Assembly (NCBI RefSeq): GCF_007830035.1
Contig: NZ_VLKN01000002.1
Location: 451,906 to 515,905, forward strand
Direction of reading: 5' to 3'
DNA from: Luteimonas cucumeris
GTDB taxonomy: Bacteria > Pseudomonadota > Gammaproteobacteria > Xanthomonadales > Xanthomonadaceae
Length of the DNA stretch: 64,000 bases
Within the stretch, counting starts at the first letter, position 1; the number at the start of each line of letters is the position of its first letter. The notes under the pieces are model-generated. The model was not told where the DNA came from. It made no database searches and saw only the letters and a list, made by a program, of their open reading frames with translations. The translations under genes were made by a program, and so were the position numbers. Below are positions 20,958 through 31,145 of the stretch, piece by piece.

Positions 20958-23900
20958 ATGTCCGCACGCTTCGCCCACCTGCACCTGCACAGCGAGTACT
21001 CACTCGCCGATTCGACGATCCGCGTGCCGGAACTCGTCGAGCGTTGCGCTGCGCTGGGTCAGCCGGCGGTGGCGATCACCGATCGCAACAACCTGTTCGC
21101 GCTGGTCAAGTTCTACAAGGCCGCCGAGGCCGCCGGCGTCAAGCCCATTGCCGGCGCCGATGTCACCGTCGCCGAGGGCGACGAAGCGCCGTGGCGGCTG
21201 ACCCTGTTATGTCGTGATCGCACCGGATATCTGGCCCTGTCGCGCCTGCTCAGCCGCGCCTGGCTGGAAGGCCACCGCACCGACGGTGTCGTGCTGCGCC
21301 CGGACTGGCTGCAGCAGGACGAATGCGCCGGCCTGTTCGCGCTGGCCGGGCGCCACAGCCAGGCTGGCCGGCTGGTGGCTGCGCGCAAGCACGACCACGC
21401 CGAACAGTGGCTGGCCGATGCGCAGCGCCTGTTTCCCGACCGCCTGCATCTGGAACTGACCCGCTGCGGGCTCGACGGCGAAGCCGCGTTCAACGATTTC
21501 GCGCTGCATGCGGCGGCCGCGCGCGGCATTCCCGTCGTCGCCAGCAACGACGCGCGCTTCCTCGACGCCGAAGGCTTCGACGCGCACGAAGCGCGCGTAT
21601 GCATCGCCTCCGGGCGCGTGCTCGAGGACCCCAAGCGTCCGCGCGACTACAGCCGCGAGCAGTATCTGAAATCGAGCGGGGAAATGGCGGCGCTGTTCGC
21701 CGACGTGCCGGATGCGATCGACAACACCATCGACCTGGCGCGGCGCTGCAACTTCGAACTGAGCCTGGGCACGTACTACCTGCCTGCGTTCCCGGTGCCC
21801 GACGAGCACACGCTGGAAACCTGGATGCGCGCGCAGGCGCGCGATGGCCTGGCGCGGCGTCTGGAAAAAGCGCCGCTGGCCGAAGGCAAGACGCGGGCGG
21901 ACTACGACGCGCGACTGGAACTGGAACTGGACGTCACCATCAAGATGGGGTTTCCCGGTTACTTCCTGATCGTCGCCGACTTCATCAACTGGGCCAAGCA
22001 GCACGACATCCCGGTCGGGCCCGGGCGTGGCTCAGGTGCCGGTTCGCTGGTGGCGTGGGCGCTGGGCATCACCGACCTCGACCCGATCCCGTACGACCTG
22101 CTGTTCGAGCGATTCCTCAATCCGGAACGCGTGTCGATGCCGGACTTCGACATCGACTTCTGCATGGACCGCCGCGACGAGGTGATCGACTACGTCGCCG
22201 CGAAGTACGGCCGCGACCGCGTCAGCCAGATCATCACCTACGGCACGATGGCGGCCAAGGCGGTGGTGCGCGATGCCGGGCGCGTGCTCGGCTATCCGTA
22301 CGGCTTCGTCGACGGCATCGCGAAACTCATTCCGCTGACGCTGGGCATTTCGCTGGAAGACGCGCTGGGCCGCTCGAAGAAATCGCAGTCAGACGCGAAC
22401 CTGGTGTCGAGCGAACTGATCGAGCGCTACAACAGCGAGGACGATGTCCGCGACCTGATCGACCTGGCGCTGCAGCTCGAAGACCTGACCCGCAATGCCG
22501 GCAAGCACGCCGGCGGCGTGGTGATCGCGCCGGCGCCGCTGTCGGAGTTCTGCCCGCTGTTCGCCGAACACGACGGTAATGGGCTGGGCCGCAGCCCGGT
22601 GACGCAGTTCGACAAGGACGACGTGGAAGCGATCGGCCTGGTCAAGTTCGACTTCCTCGGCCTGCGCACGCTGACCATCATCGACTGGGCGGTGAAGGCG
22701 ATCAACGCGCGCCGCGCGGCCGCGGGCGAGACGCTGCTGGACATCTCGACGCTGCCGCTGGACGACGCGAAGTCGTACGAACTGTTCGCGCGCGGCGAAA
22801 CGGTCGCGGTGTTCCAGTTCGAATCACGCGGCATGCGCGAACTGGTCAAGCGCGCGCGACCGGACCGGTTCGAGGACATCATCGCGCTGGCGGCATTGTT
22901 CCGGCCCGGCCCGCTGGGTTCGGGCATGGACCGCGACTGGGTCGATCGCAAGCACGGCAACGCCGAAGTCAGCTACCCGCATCCGCTGCTGGAACCGGTG
23001 CTGTCGCCGACTTACGGCGTGATCGTGTACCAGGAACAGGTGATGCAGATCGCGCAGGTGCTGGCCGGCTATTCGCTGGGCGGCGCCGACCTGCTGCGCC
23101 GCGCGATGGGCAAGAAGAAAGCCGAGGAAATGGCGAAGGAGCGCGCCAAGTTCGAAGCCGGCGCGGCCGAGCGCGGCGTCGATCCACGACGGGCGACGCA
23201 GATCTTCGACCTGATGGAGAAATTCGCCGAGTACGGTTTCAACAAGTCGCACTCGGCCGCGTACGCGCTGGTCGCCTACCAGACCGCATGGCTGAAGACG
23301 CACTACCCGGCCGAATTCATGGCCGCGGTGCTGTCGTCGGACATGGACAATACCGACAAGGTGGTCGGCTTCCTCGACGAGGCGCGTGCGCTGAAACTCG
23401 AAGTGCTGCCGCCGGACGTCAACGCGTCCGACTACATGTTCGTCGCCCTCGACGAGCGCACGGTGCGCTATGGCCTGGGCGCAGTGAAGGGCGTCGGCCG
23501 CGGCGCCTGCGAGGCGATCGCGCAGGAGCGCCTGCGAGGCGGCGTATTCAGCGACCTGTTCGACTTCTGCAAGCGCATCGATTCGACCAAGTTGAACCGG
23601 CGCGTGCTGGAGGCGCTGGTGCATTCCGGCGCACTCGATGCACTCGGCAGCAACCGCGCCTCGCTGATGCTGCAGCTGCCGGAAGTACTCAAGGCCAGCG
23701 AACAGCTCGCGCGCGAGCGCGATGCCGGGCAGGTGTCGCTGTTCGGCGGCGGCGGTGCCGAGCCGCATATCGACGTGGTGCTGGCGAACGTCGAGGACTG
23801 GCCGCTGACGCAGAAGCTCAACGGTGAACGCGACACGCTCGGGCACTATCTCAGCGGACATCCGCTGGATCCGTACCGCGACGAACTGCGCGCACTGGTC

Positions 23901-24482
23901 GGCCACGACCTCGGCGATCTGGATCGCATCTGGAGCGAACGCCCGGACGAGGAACGACGTGGCTGGCGTCCGGAAAAAGCCGTGGTGATCGCCGGCCAGG
24001 TGGTCGGGATGCGCAAGAAGGGCGACAGCCAGGCCTTCGTGCAGATCGACGACGGCCGTGGCCGGCTGGAGTGCGCGTTCTTCGCCGAAACCTATGTCGA
24101 GTTCGCGCAGCTGCTGACCCGCGACCGCATCCTGGTGATCGAAGGTGGATTGCGCGAGGACGAATTCAGCGGCGGTTTCTCGCTGCGCGCGCGCCGCTGC
24201 TGGGACTTTCAGCAGATCTGCCCGCAGGTCTCGCAACGGCTGTCGTTGCGCCTGGACCTGCGCGTGCCGGGTGCGTTCGAACGCATCGACGCGCTGCTGG
24301 CGCGCCACCGTCCCGGCACGACCCCGATCCGCTTCGACCTGCTGCGCGACGGTGCCGCCGGCACGCTCGACCTCAATGGCAGCCAGGGCGTCCGCGTCGA
24401 TGCCGACCTGCCTTCGGCATTGCGCGAGCAGCCTGGCGTGCGCACGGTCAAGCTGACCATGTCGCGACCGTGGGCCCACTGA
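20958..24482 (+). CDS. dnaE: DNA polymerase III alpha subunit
   Basis: DnaE is the replicative polymerase catalytic subunit. In the 1174-residue product the N-terminal PHP domain begins FAHLHLHSEYSLADS. The palm carries GPGRGSGAGSLVAW and the catalytic PDFDIDF (residues 395-401, acids D398 and D400), with the third acidic residue D565 in KFDFLGL. A helix-hairpin-helix region, the internal clamp-binding motif QVSLF (925-929) and a C-terminal OB fold follow. It lies alone between accessory genes rather than directly after rnhB, and a 10-base-pair hairpin follows its stop. Confidence 0.98.
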   Translation: MSARFAHLHLHSEYSLADSTIRVPELVERCAALGQPAVAITDRNNLFALVKFYKAAEAAGVKPIAGADVTVAEGDEAPWRLTLLCRDRTGYLALSRLLSRAWLEGHRTDGVVLRPDWLQQDECAGLFALAGRHSQAGRLVAARKHDHAEQWLADAQRLFPDRLHLELTRCGLDGEAAFNDFALHAAAARGIPVVASNDARFLDAEGFDAHEARVCIASGRVLEDPKRPRDYSREQYLKSSGEMAALFADVPDAIDNTIDLARRCNFELSLGTYYLPAFPVPDEHTLETWMRAQARDGLARRLEKAPLAEGKTRADYDARLELELDVTIKMGFPGYFLIVADFINWAKQHDIPVGPGRGSGAGSLVAWALGITDLDPIPYDLLFERFLNPERVSMPDFDIDFCMDRRDEVIDYVAAKYGRDRVSQIITYGTMAAKAVVRDAGRVLGYPYGFVDGIAKLIPLTLGISLEDALGRSKKSQSDANLVSSELIERYNSEDDVRDLIDLALQLEDLTRNAGKHAGGVVIAPAPLSEFCPLFAEHDGNGLGRSPVTQFDKDDVEAIGLVKFDFLGLRTLTIIDWAVKAINARRAAAGETLLDISTLPLDDAKSYELFARGETVAVFQFESRGMRELVKRARPDRFEDIIALAALFRPGPLGSGMDRDWVDRKHGNAEVSYPHPLLEPVLSPTYGVIVYQEQVMQIAQVLAGYSLGGADLLRRAMGKKKAEEMAKERAKFEAGAAERGVDPRRATQIFDLMEKFAEYGFNKSHSAAYALVAYQTAWLKTHYPAEFMAAVLSSDMDNTDKVVGFLDEARALKLEVLPPDVNASDYMFVALDERTVRYGLGAVKGVGRGACEAIAQERLRGGVFSDLFDFCKRIDSTKLNRRVLEALVHSGALDALGSNRASLMLQLPEVLKASEQLARERDAGQVSLFGGGGAEPHIDVVLANVEDWPLTQKLNGERDTLGHYLSGHPLDPYRDELRALVGHDLGDLDRIWSERPDEERRGWRPEKAVVIAGQVVGMRKKGDSQAFVQIDDGRGRLECAFFAETYVEFAQLLTRDRILVIEGGLREDEFSGGFSLRARRCWDFQQICPQVSQRLSLRLDLRVPGAFERIDALLARHRPGTTPIRFDLLRDGAAGTLDLNGSQGVRVDADLPSALREQPGVRTVKLTMSRPWAH

Positions 24483-24493
24483 GCCCACCACCT

Positions 24494-24523
24494 TTGTAGA
24501 GCGAAGCTTGCTCCGCTCTACAA
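24494..24523. terminator. Bidirectional hairpin between dnaE and acid phosphatase
   Basis: A perfect stem TTGTAGAGCG/CGCTCTACAA with a 10-base loop lies 11 bases after the dnaE stop and overlaps the stop codon of the convergent phosphatase gene. No T tract is present beyond the stem. A palindrome of this type is dispersed in related genomes. Confidence 0.65.
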
Positions 24524-25330
24524 CGCCTGCCCATACGGAGTTTCGATGGCCGCGGCCTCCGCGGCACAGGTCGCGGAATCCGGCGCCGCTTTTCCCGCAT
24601 CGCGCGCGGCGGCGATCTCGTGGCGTGCCGCCTCCATCGCCGCACGGAAATCCGGCGAGGCGTGCAGCGCCGCGACCAGCGCCCCGGCATTGATCGCGCC
24701 GGCATCGATCGCACTGGCGTTGTGCGCGCCGCAAACCACGCGGCTTTCGGCATAGACCCGCGCACGGGTGAGCAGTTCGGTGGAGCGGCCGGGCACCAGC
24801 TCGGCCAGGATCATGCCGATCGTCCACCCCCACGTCGCATGCCCGGAGGGGTAGTCGTAGCTGTGCAGCAGTTCTTCGCGTGGCTGGCAGGTCGCTCCGG
24901 CGTCGGCCAACAGCGGCCGCTGGCGACGGTTGGCCGCCTTGGCCGGCTCGATCGCGCGCTCGGCATCGGCGGACACGCGGGTGAGCAGGCCGGCGAGCAT
25001 CGGCGTCTTGACTTCGGTGAGGTTCACTCCGGCGGCGCAGCTGAAGGTCTGCAGCATCTGTGGAACGCCCATCGGCACGTCGCGGATGGCCAGTCGCCAG
25101 CGCGGCGTGCCCTGCAACGCGCGCGTGGCGCGGAATACCTGGCGGTCGGCCTGGTCGCGCGGCGAGCCCGTGGCAGGCGCTGGTGGCAAGATCCGCGAGG
25201 TCCGTGGGCGGGCCGCCTCCGGCAACAGGAACGGCACCGGCTCCCGCGGGTCGGCGAGGTCCGGCTCGTGCTCCGCGGCGGCGGCGGTCGACAGCAGCAA
25301 CCCGGCGATGACGCTGGTCATCCTGTGCAT
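24518..25330 (-). CDS. Class A non-specific acid phosphatase (PAP2 superfamily)
   Basis: This is a predicted periplasmic phosphatase releasing phosphate from organic monoesters. The three PAP2 superfamily motifs are present: K-x6-RP as KAANRRQRP, PSGH as YPSGHATWG, and SR-x5-H as ESRVVCGAHN. An N-terminal signal peptide ends near TAAAA. ATG 25330 (MHRMTSV) is preferred over ATG 25336 because GGAG lies six bases upstream of the former but abuts the latter. The product is 270 residues. It is convergent with dnaE and divergent from accA, and looks like an insertion into the usual dnaE-accA neighbourhood. Confidence 0.87.
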   Translation of the reverse strand: MHRMTSVIAGLLLSTAAAAEHEPDLADPREPVPFLLPEAARPRTSRILPPAPATGSPRDQADRQVFRATRALQGTPRWRLAIRDVPMGVPQMLQTFSCAAGVNLTEVKTPMLAGLLTRVSADAERAIEPAKAANRRQRPLLADAGATCQPREELLHSYDYPSGHATWGWTIGMILAELVPGRSTELLTRARVYAESRVVCGAHNASAIDAGAINAGALVAALHASPDFRAAMEAARHEIAAARDAGKAAPDSATCAAEAAAIETPYGQAL

Positions 25331-25547
25331 GGACATCTCCGTACCGAAGCGATTGCCCGACTGTAGGGGCCGCTGTCGCCGCGATCCATTGCGAATCCGG
25401 GCGGCAATGTTCGACCTCCCTTAACGATCGCGGCAGACGGCGGCACGGCGCCGTTTCCGGCCCGCGGAGAGCGCGCATTTCGCCTTCGACCGGCAAGCCG
25501 GGTATCCTGCCGCCCTTGTGTCCCGACCGCGGGACCTGCCGATACCG

Positions 25548-26507
25548 ATGAATCCGAACTATCTCGACTTCGAACAGCCGATCGCCGACCTGGAAGCCAA
25601 GATCCAGGAAATGCGGCACGCCAGCACCGGCCCCGCCGTCAATGTCGACGCCGAAGTGCACGCCCTGCAGGACAAGCTGCGGCTGCGTACCGCCCAGATC
25701 TTCCGCGACCTGACCCCGTGGCAGGTGTCGCAGCTGGCGCGCCATCCCGCCCGTCCCTACACGCTGGACTACCTGCGGGTGATCTGCGACGAATTCCAGG
25801 AACTGGCCGGCGACCGCGCCTTTTCCAACGACAACGCCATCGTCGGCGGCCTCGCCCGCATCGAGGGCCGCAGCGTGGTGGTGATCGGCCACGAGAAGGG
25901 CCGCGACACCAAGGCCAAGGTCCGACGCAATTTCGGCATGCCCAAGCCCGAGGGCTACCGGAAGGCGCTGCGCCTGATGAAGCTCGCAGAGCGCTTCCGG
26001 CTGCCACTGCTGACCTTCATCGACACCGCCGGCGCCTGGCCGGGCATCGATGCCGAGGAACGCGGCCAGTCCGAGGCGATCGCGCGCAACCTGCTGGAGA
26101 TGGCCGAGCTCAGGACCCCGATCATCTGCACCGTGATCGGCGAAGGCGGCAGCGGCGGCGCGCTGGCGATCGGCGTCGGCGACCGCACGCTGATGCTGGA
26201 ATACAGCACCTATTCGGTGATCACGCCGGAAGGCTGCGCCTCGATCCTGTGGAAGACCGCGGACAAGGCCAAGGACGCCGCCGAACAGCTCGGCCTGACC
26301 GCCCGGCGCCTGCACGACCTGGGGCTGGTCGACAAGGTGATCCGCGAACCGATCGGCGGCGCGCACCGCAATCCCCGACAGATGGCAACGCGGCTGAAAG
26401 CCGTGCTGCTCAACGAACTGGATGCACTGGAACAGATGCCCACCGAGGAATTGCTGCAACGGCGCTACCAGCGCCTTCGCAGCTACGGCGCCTACGAAGC
26501 CGCCTGA
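25548..26507 (+). CDS. accA: Acetyl-CoA carboxylase carboxyltransferase subunit alpha
   Basis: AccA pairs with AccD to transfer the carboxyl group from biotin to acetyl-CoA, the committed step of fatty acid synthesis. The 319-residue product equals the E. coli length. It begins [16 protein letters not shown] and contains [36 protein letters not shown] and [18 protein letters not shown] 25548 matches the family start; an upstream GTG extension of ten codons is rejected. The divergent 217-base gap to the phosphatase gene has a TATCCT-like -10 at 25503-25508 but no well-spaced -35. Confidence 0.97.
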   Translation: MNPNYLDFEQPIADLEAKIQEMRHASTGPAVNVDAEVHALQDKLRLRTAQIFRDLTPWQVSQLARHPARPYTLDYLRVICDEFQELAGDRAFSNDNAIVGGLARIEGRSVVVIGHEKGRDTKAKVRRNFGMPKPEGYRKALRLMKLAERFRLPLLTFIDTAGAWPGIDAEERGQSEAIARNLLEMAELRTPIICTVIGEGGSGGALAIGVGDRTLMLEYSTYSVITPEGCASILWKTADKAKDAAEQLGLTARRLHDLGLVDKVIREPIGGAHRNPRQMATRLKAVLLNELDALEQMPTEELLQRRYQRLRSYGAYEAA

Positions 26508-26511
26508 TCGC

Positions 26512-26583
26512 CGTAGCGTGCGCAGCGCGCGAAACGACTCCCAAGAGTCCGATACGGCGGTCGTACGCGCAGCGCACGCTACG
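26512..26583. repeat. Inverted repeat between accA and tilS
   Basis: Perfect 12-base arms CGTAGCGTGCGC (26512-26523) and GCGCACGCTACG (26572-26583) enclose a 48-base spacer with its own GACTC/GAGTC mini-hairpin. The right end stops 8 bases before tilS. Related GCGCACGCTAC sequence occurs upstream of pyrH near 2524-2534. It may act as an accA terminator. Confidence 0.75.
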
Positions 26584-26591
26584 ATGTCGCC

Positions 26592-27905
26592 ATGACGGTT
26601 GCCGCGCCTGTTTCCGACTCCGACCTTCGCCAGTGCGGCGGAGGCGGATTGATCGTGGCGCTCAGCGGCGGCCTGGATTCCTGCGTGCTGCTGCATGCGC
26701 TGGCGGCGCTGCCGACGGCACGCGCACGCGGCTTGCGTGCCCTGCACGTTCACCACGGCCTGCACGCGCAGGCCGATGCGTGGTCCATGCACTGCCAAGT
26801 GCTGTGCGATGCGCTCGACGTGTCGCTGCGGATCGCGCGCGTCGAAGTCGATCGCGACAGCGGCACGGGCATCGAGGCAGCGGCGCGGCATGCACGCCAC
26901 GGTGCGTTCGAGGCCGAACTCGGTACGGATCAAGTGCTGGTCCTGGCGCACCACCGCGACGACCAGGCGGAGACTTTCCTGTTGCGCGCGCTGCGTGCTT
27001 CCGGCGCCGACGGCCTCGGTGCGATGCGACGCCGTCGAACTTTCGGACGTGGCCGCTTGTGGCGCCCTCTGCTCGATCATCCGCGCACGGCATTGCTGGA
27101 GTACGCGCAGGCGCACGGACTGCGCTGGATCGACGACCCCACCAACGCCGACCCGTCCCTGGATCGCAATTTCCTGCGCCATCGCGTGCTGCCGCTGCTG
27201 CGTGAACGCTGGCCGCAGGCCGATGCCGCGTTCGCCGTGAGCGCGGCATTGTGCGCGGAAGCCGCGACGCTGCTCGCCGACGAGGATGCGCATGCACTCG
27301 CGGGAGTTCGCAGCGTCGATCCGAATGCGCTCGATGTCGACCGACTGCAGGCATTGCCGAGGCCGCGACGCGCGCGCGTGCTGCGCCGCTGGATCGAAAC
27401 ACTCGCGCTGCCACCGCTGCCCGCACAAGGCGTCGCGCGCATCGAGCACGACCTGCTCGCCGCCGCACCCGATAGCGACGCCGCGTTCGCCTGGTCCGGC
27501 GCCGTGGTGCGCCGTTGGCGCGACATCCTGCATGCGGACTGGCGACGCGAACCGCTGCCGAAGGATTGGACCAGCGGATGGGACGGCCGCGCACCGCTGG
27601 CTCTCCCTGATGGAGGCGAGCTGACGCTGGAAGGCACCGCGGGTTTCGACGAGCCCGTACGCGTGCATGCACGCGAGGGCGGTGAGCGCATCGTCCTGCC
27701 CGGCCGTGGCCACACGCATGCGCTGAAACACGCGCTGCAGGATCTGGGCGTGCCGCCGTGGGAACGCACGCGGTTGCCGCTGCTGTCAAGCCATGACACC
27801 TTGCTGGCCGCGGGAGACCTGCTGTATTCGGCAGTCTTCGATGCCTGGCTGCGTGCGCGTGGTGCACGGCTGGTGTGGGCTCCCGCCAGCGCGCCGACGG
27901 CGTAG
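26592..27905 (+). CDS. tilS: tRNA(Ile)-lysidine synthase
   Basis: TilS modifies C34 of the minor tRNA-Ile(CAU) to lysidine, changing it from Met to Ile identity. The PP-loop SGGLDS lies at residues 25-30, followed by [15 protein letters not shown] and [27 protein letters not shown]. The helical middle domain and the C-terminal beta domain with [16 protein letters not shown] complete the 437-residue protein. The start is ATG 26592. A 118-base gap separates it from xseB; no function is apparent in that gap. Confidence 0.94.
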   Translation: MTVAAPVSDSDLRQCGGGGLIVALSGGLDSCVLLHALAALPTARARGLRALHVHHGLHAQADAWSMHCQVLCDALDVSLRIARVEVDRDSGTGIEAAARHARHGAFEAELGTDQVLVLAHHRDDQAETFLLRALRASGADGLGAMRRRRTFGRGRLWRPLLDHPRTALLEYAQAHGLRWIDDPTNADPSLDRNFLRHRVLPLLRERWPQADAAFAVSAALCAEAATLLADEDAHALAGVRSVDPNALDVDRLQALPRPRRARVLRRWIETLALPPLPAQGVARIEHDLLAAAPDSDAAFAWSGAVVRRWRDILHADWRREPLPKDWTSGWDGRAPLALPDGGELTLEGTAGFDEPVRVHAREGGERIVLPGRGHTHALKHALQDLGVPPWERTRLPLLSSHDTLLAAGDLLYSAVFDAWLRARGARLVWAPASAPTA

Positions 27906-28023
27906 AACGGAGATTGTCCGGCCGGGTGGCATCGCATCACACAGGCGACGCTGCAAGCCGCGCAGTACAAATGAGCCCGGGCCATTCCTATCCGGCCGGC
28001 GCTATGGCTTAAACTCTCTGCCC

Positions 28024-28275
28024 ATGCCCCGCAAACCCGCCACCGAAACCTCTCCCGTCGCCGATTTCGAGCACTCGCTCGATGCGCTCGAACAACTGGT
28101 CGAGAAGATGGAGCACGGCGAAATGAGCCTGGAGGAATCGCTGGCCGCGTACGAACGCGGCGTCGGCCTCTATCGTCGCTGCCAGCAGGCGCTGGAACAG
28201 GCGGAGTTGCGCGTGCGCCTGCTCAGCGATCCAACCGACCCGGCTTCGGCTGAACCATTCCAGCCGGATGCCTGA
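28024..28275 (+). CDS. xseB: Exodeoxyribonuclease VII small subunit
   Basis: XseB binds the large subunit XseA to form exonuclease VII, which degrades single-stranded DNA. The 83-residue product has the short helical domain [19 protein letters not shown] followed by [20 protein letters not shown] and a short C-terminal tail. ATG 28024 was chosen because the longer open frame upstream overlaps tilS and has no similarity. The stop overlaps the ispA start by eight bases. The xseB-ispA pairing is the standard order in proteobacteria. XseA is not in the window. Confidence 0.95.
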   Translation: MPRKPATETSPVADFEHSLDALEQLVEKMEHGEMSLEESLAAYERGVGLYRRCQQALEQAELRVRLLSDPTDPASAEPFQPDA

Positions 28276-29146
28276 GCCCGACTTCGCCGTCTGGCGCGCA
28301 CGGCTCGAAACCGCGCTGGAACGCGCACTGCCCGCCGCTTCCGAAGCGCCTCAACGGCTGCACGCCGCGATGCGCCACGCCGCGCTCGACGGCGGCAAGC
28401 GCATCCGCCCGCTATTGGCGTATGCCACCGGCACCGCATTCGGCGCCGAAGCCGCCGCGCTCGACGCGCCGGCGGCGGCGGTCGAGCTGATCCACGTCTA
28501 TTCGCTGATCCATGACGACCTCCCGGCGATGGACGACGACGCCCTGCGCCGCGGCAAACCGACCGTGCACGTGGCGTTCGACGAAGCCACCGCGATCCTC
28601 GCCGGCGACGCGCTGCAGTCGCTCGCGTTCGAACTGCTCGCCGGGTCACCGTTCGCCGACGACGTGCGCGTCGCATTGCTGCGCGAACTGGCCGTCGCGT
28701 CCGGCACGCGCGGCATGTGCGGCGGACAGGCGCTGGATATCGACGCCACCGGCGGAGATGCGTTGTCGCTGTCCGGGCTGGAGCGCCTGCACGCGATGAA
28801 GACCGGTACGCTGCTGCGCGCATCGGTGCGCCTGGGCGCGATCGCGGCCGGCGCGAACGACAGCCAGCGCGCACAACTGGACCGCTATGCCGATGCACTG
28901 GGCCTGGCCTTCCAGATCCGCGACGACCTGCTCGACGTGGAAGGCGACAGCGCCACGCTGGGCAAGACCGCCGGCAAGGATGCCGCGCAGGCCAAGGCCA
29001 CCTTCCCCGCCCAGCTCGGCATCGATGGCTCGCGTGCGCGGCTGCAGGCGCTGGCGGACGAAATGGCGGCGGCGCTGACGCCGTTTGGCGAACGCACCGC
29101 TGCATTGGCGGCGCTGGCACGCAAAGTGATCGAGCGCAGTCACTAA
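28268..29146 (+). CDS. ispA: Farnesyl diphosphate synthase
   Basis: IspA makes geranyl and farnesyl diphosphate, the allylic primers used by UppS and quinone synthesis. Both aspartate-rich motifs are present: DDLPAMDDD at residues 83-91 and DDLLD at 219-223. GGKRIRP and MCGGQALD blocks also match. Length is 292 residues. ATG 28268 overlaps the xseB stop by eight bases. The dxs gene that often follows ispA is absent; the next gene is a CHASE2 protein after a 142-base gap with no recognisable content. Confidence 0.96.
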   Translation: MPEPDFAVWRARLETALERALPAASEAPQRLHAAMRHAALDGGKRIRPLLAYATGTAFGAEAAALDAPAAAVELIHVYSLIHDDLPAMDDDALRRGKPTVHVAFDEATAILAGDALQSLAFELLAGSPFADDVRVALLRELAVASGTRGMCGGQALDIDATGGDALSLSGLERLHAMKTGTLLRASVRLGAIAAGANDSQRAQLDRYADALGLAFQIRDDLLDVEGDSATLGKTAGKDAAQAKATFPAQLGIDGSRARLQALADEMAAALTPFGERTAALAALARKVIERSH

Positions 29147-29288
29147 AGGCGCCTGAACAACGCAGGATTTCCTGTGTGAGTGGTCGCGCGAGCGGCTGTC
29201 ATCGGAGCGGCTTCCAGCCCTTGGCAGATTCTCCCCGCTTTCCGCGTTTGTCGTGCATCGGGCACGAATCGCGCGAAGGGGATCGAGG

Positions 29289-31145
29289 GTGAAGCGGGTT
29301 CGCCATTTGCTGCTGATCTGGATCGACGCCGCCATGGCCAGGTCGGCGATCGTCTTCATGGACAACTGGTCGCGGGTGGAGCGCGCTTATCGCCGACCGC
29401 TGTCGCGGCTCACGCTGCGCCTGAAATTCGTCTTCTATCCGCTGCTGGCCTGCGCAGCGGTCGGATGGCTGGCCTGGGACTGGAGCCACGAGCGTTCGCT
29501 GGGCGCGGTCGAGGACGCGATCTTCGACAAGGTCGTGCGCTGGCGGCCGTGGCAGCCGGCACCATCGGGCCGTGTCGTGGTGGTGGAAATCGACGAATGC
29601 TCGATCGCCCATTTCCGGTCGCGCGGCGAAGGTGGTTGGCCCTGGAACCGGCAACGCCATGCCGACCTGCTCGATGCGCTGGATCGCGGCGGCATCGGCG
29701 CGGTCGGTTACGACGTGCTGTTCGTCGATCCGTCGCCGGACGATCCGCAGGGCGACGCCACACTCGATGCGATGGCCGAAGGCGGCGCCAGCCGCTTCAT
29801 GTTCGCATCCATCCGCCTGCATCGCGACTACGACGAAGGCGCGCTGCTGCACATGGTCGATGCGCCCGGCGCCTTCGCGGTGGTGCGGCCACCGCGCGAC
29901 AATCCGCAGGTCGCGATGCAGCTGCCCTACGGCAAACACCTGGCCCGCCACAGCGCGCTGGTCAACGTCACCCGCAACGAGGACGGCGTGCTGCGCGACA
30001 TTCCGCTGCGCGAGGATGTCGGCGACTGGGCGCTGGCTTCGCTGCCGCTGCAACTGGCGATTGCCGCAGGCGCGCACGTGCGACAGCCACCGGCCGCGAG
30101 CGTGCGTCCCAACTGGCGCCGCGACAGTCGCCTGCCACATGTCAGTGCCGCCGACCTGCTGGAAGGCGGCAGCGCGATCTGTCGCGACGCCGGCAGCAAG
30201 ATGCCTGCGCTGCGCGGCAAGGTCGCACTGGTGGGGTACACCGCCTCCGGGCTCAACGATGCCAAGCCGACGCCGGTCGATCCGGTGATGCCGGGCGTGG
30301 AGGTACTCGCCGAAGCCACCGAGGCACTGGTCGCCGGCAGCGCGATCCGCATGCCGCCGACCTGGCTGAAGTACCTGCTGGCCGGTGCGCTGGTGCTGCT
30401 GACCGCGTTCGCGTTCTGGCGCGGCGAACCGCACGAGGATGTCGACTCGGTGTTCGTCGCCACCAACCTGCTGCTGTTGCTGGCCGCATTCGTGGGGCTG
30501 ACGTTCTTCGCGTTCTTCTTCGACATCTTCGCCAGCCTCGCCTTCGTCAGCCTGTGCTTCGGCCTGTGCCGCATGTACGCGGGAATACAGCGCGGACGCG
30601 CGATCGGCAACGCGGACTACCGGGTCGAATACGACGCCAACCGGCATCCCTGGCTGGCGATGGCGCGGCTGCGCTTCGTGCCCGATCCTGCGCTCGACGC
30701 CAAGGCCGCCAAGCGTCGGCGCCGCGAATACCGGCGACGGCTGCGGCGCTTCCTCTACGCCGGCTGCGATGCGGTGATGATCGAGGGCGTGGTCGAGCGC
30801 AAGAGCTGGCTGCACGACATCCTCGACGACCTGATGGTGCTGGTCTGGAAAGGCAGCGACCAGGCCGACGCGCACGCGATCGCACAACGCGACCTGGATG
30901 CGCTGTACCAGCATCTCAACGACCAGGACGATCGCCTGGATACCGACGGCAGCGTGCGGGTCTGCGTGGTCGCCGCCGCCATCGACGACGGTCGCGACGA
31001 CAGCCAGCGCGGCGAGCGTCTGCGCCTGCGCGAACTGCTCGGACAGGACCTCAACGATCCGGCGGAATGGCCGCTGTCTGCGTCGAATACGTTCTTCAGA
31101 ACAGATGCTGGATCCACCGGGGAGCCGCCATGCGCTACGTCCTGA
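29289..31145 (+). CDS. CHASE2-domain membrane sensor with unassigned cytoplasmic domain
   Basis: The 618-residue protein has a membrane helix at about residues 45-65 and a CHASE2 sensor domain at about 75-330 (VVVVEIDECSIAHF…, GWPWNRQRHADLLDAL, GYDVLFVDPSPDD). Three more membrane helices follow (LKYLLAGALVLLTAF, NLLLLLAAFVGLTFF and a third near FASLAFVSLCFGL). CHASE2 normally drives a kinase, cyclase or GGDEF output, but the last 170 residues show none of these; they start with a very basic KRRRREYRRRLRR segment. GTG 29289 has GGGGATCGAGG upstream; ATG 29334 is an alternative start. The 3' end overlaps the next gene by 16 bases. Confidence 0.82.
   Translation: MKRVRHLLLIWIDAAMARSAIVFMDNWSRVERAYRRPLSRLTLRLKFVFYPLLACAAVGWLAWDWSHERSLGAVEDAIFDKVVRWRPWQPAPSGRVVVVEIDECSIAHFRSRGEGGWPWNRQRHADLLDALDRGGIGAVGYDVLFVDPSPDDPQGDATLDAMAEGGASRFMFASIRLHRDYDEGALLHMVDAPGAFAVVRPPRDNPQVAMQLPYGKHLARHSALVNVTRNEDGVLRDIPLREDVGDWALASLPLQLAIAAGAHVRQPPAASVRPNWRRDSRLPHVSAADLLEGGSAICRDAGSKMPALRGKVALVGYTASGLNDAKPTPVDPVMPGVEVLAEATEALVAGSAIRMPPTWLKYLLAGALVLLTAFAFWRGEPHEDVDSVFVATNLLLLLAAFVGLTFFAFFFDIFASLAFVSLCFGLCRMYAGIQRGRAIGNADYRVEYDANRHPWLAMARLRFVPDPALDAKAAKRRRREYRRRLRRFLYAGCDAVMIEGVVERKSWLHDILDDLMVLVWKGSDQADAHAIAQRDLDALYQHLNDQDDRLDTDGSVRVCVVAAAIDDGRDDSQRGERLRLRELLGQDLNDPAEWPLSASNTFFRTDAGSTGEPPCATS

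Noticed and set aside
22824-27731. Very long minus-strand open frame antisense to dnaE, the phosphatase gene, accA and tilS
   Set aside because: It is produced by the strong third-position GC bias of the real genes on the other strand; the translation is low-complexity Arg/Ala/Gly with no domain.
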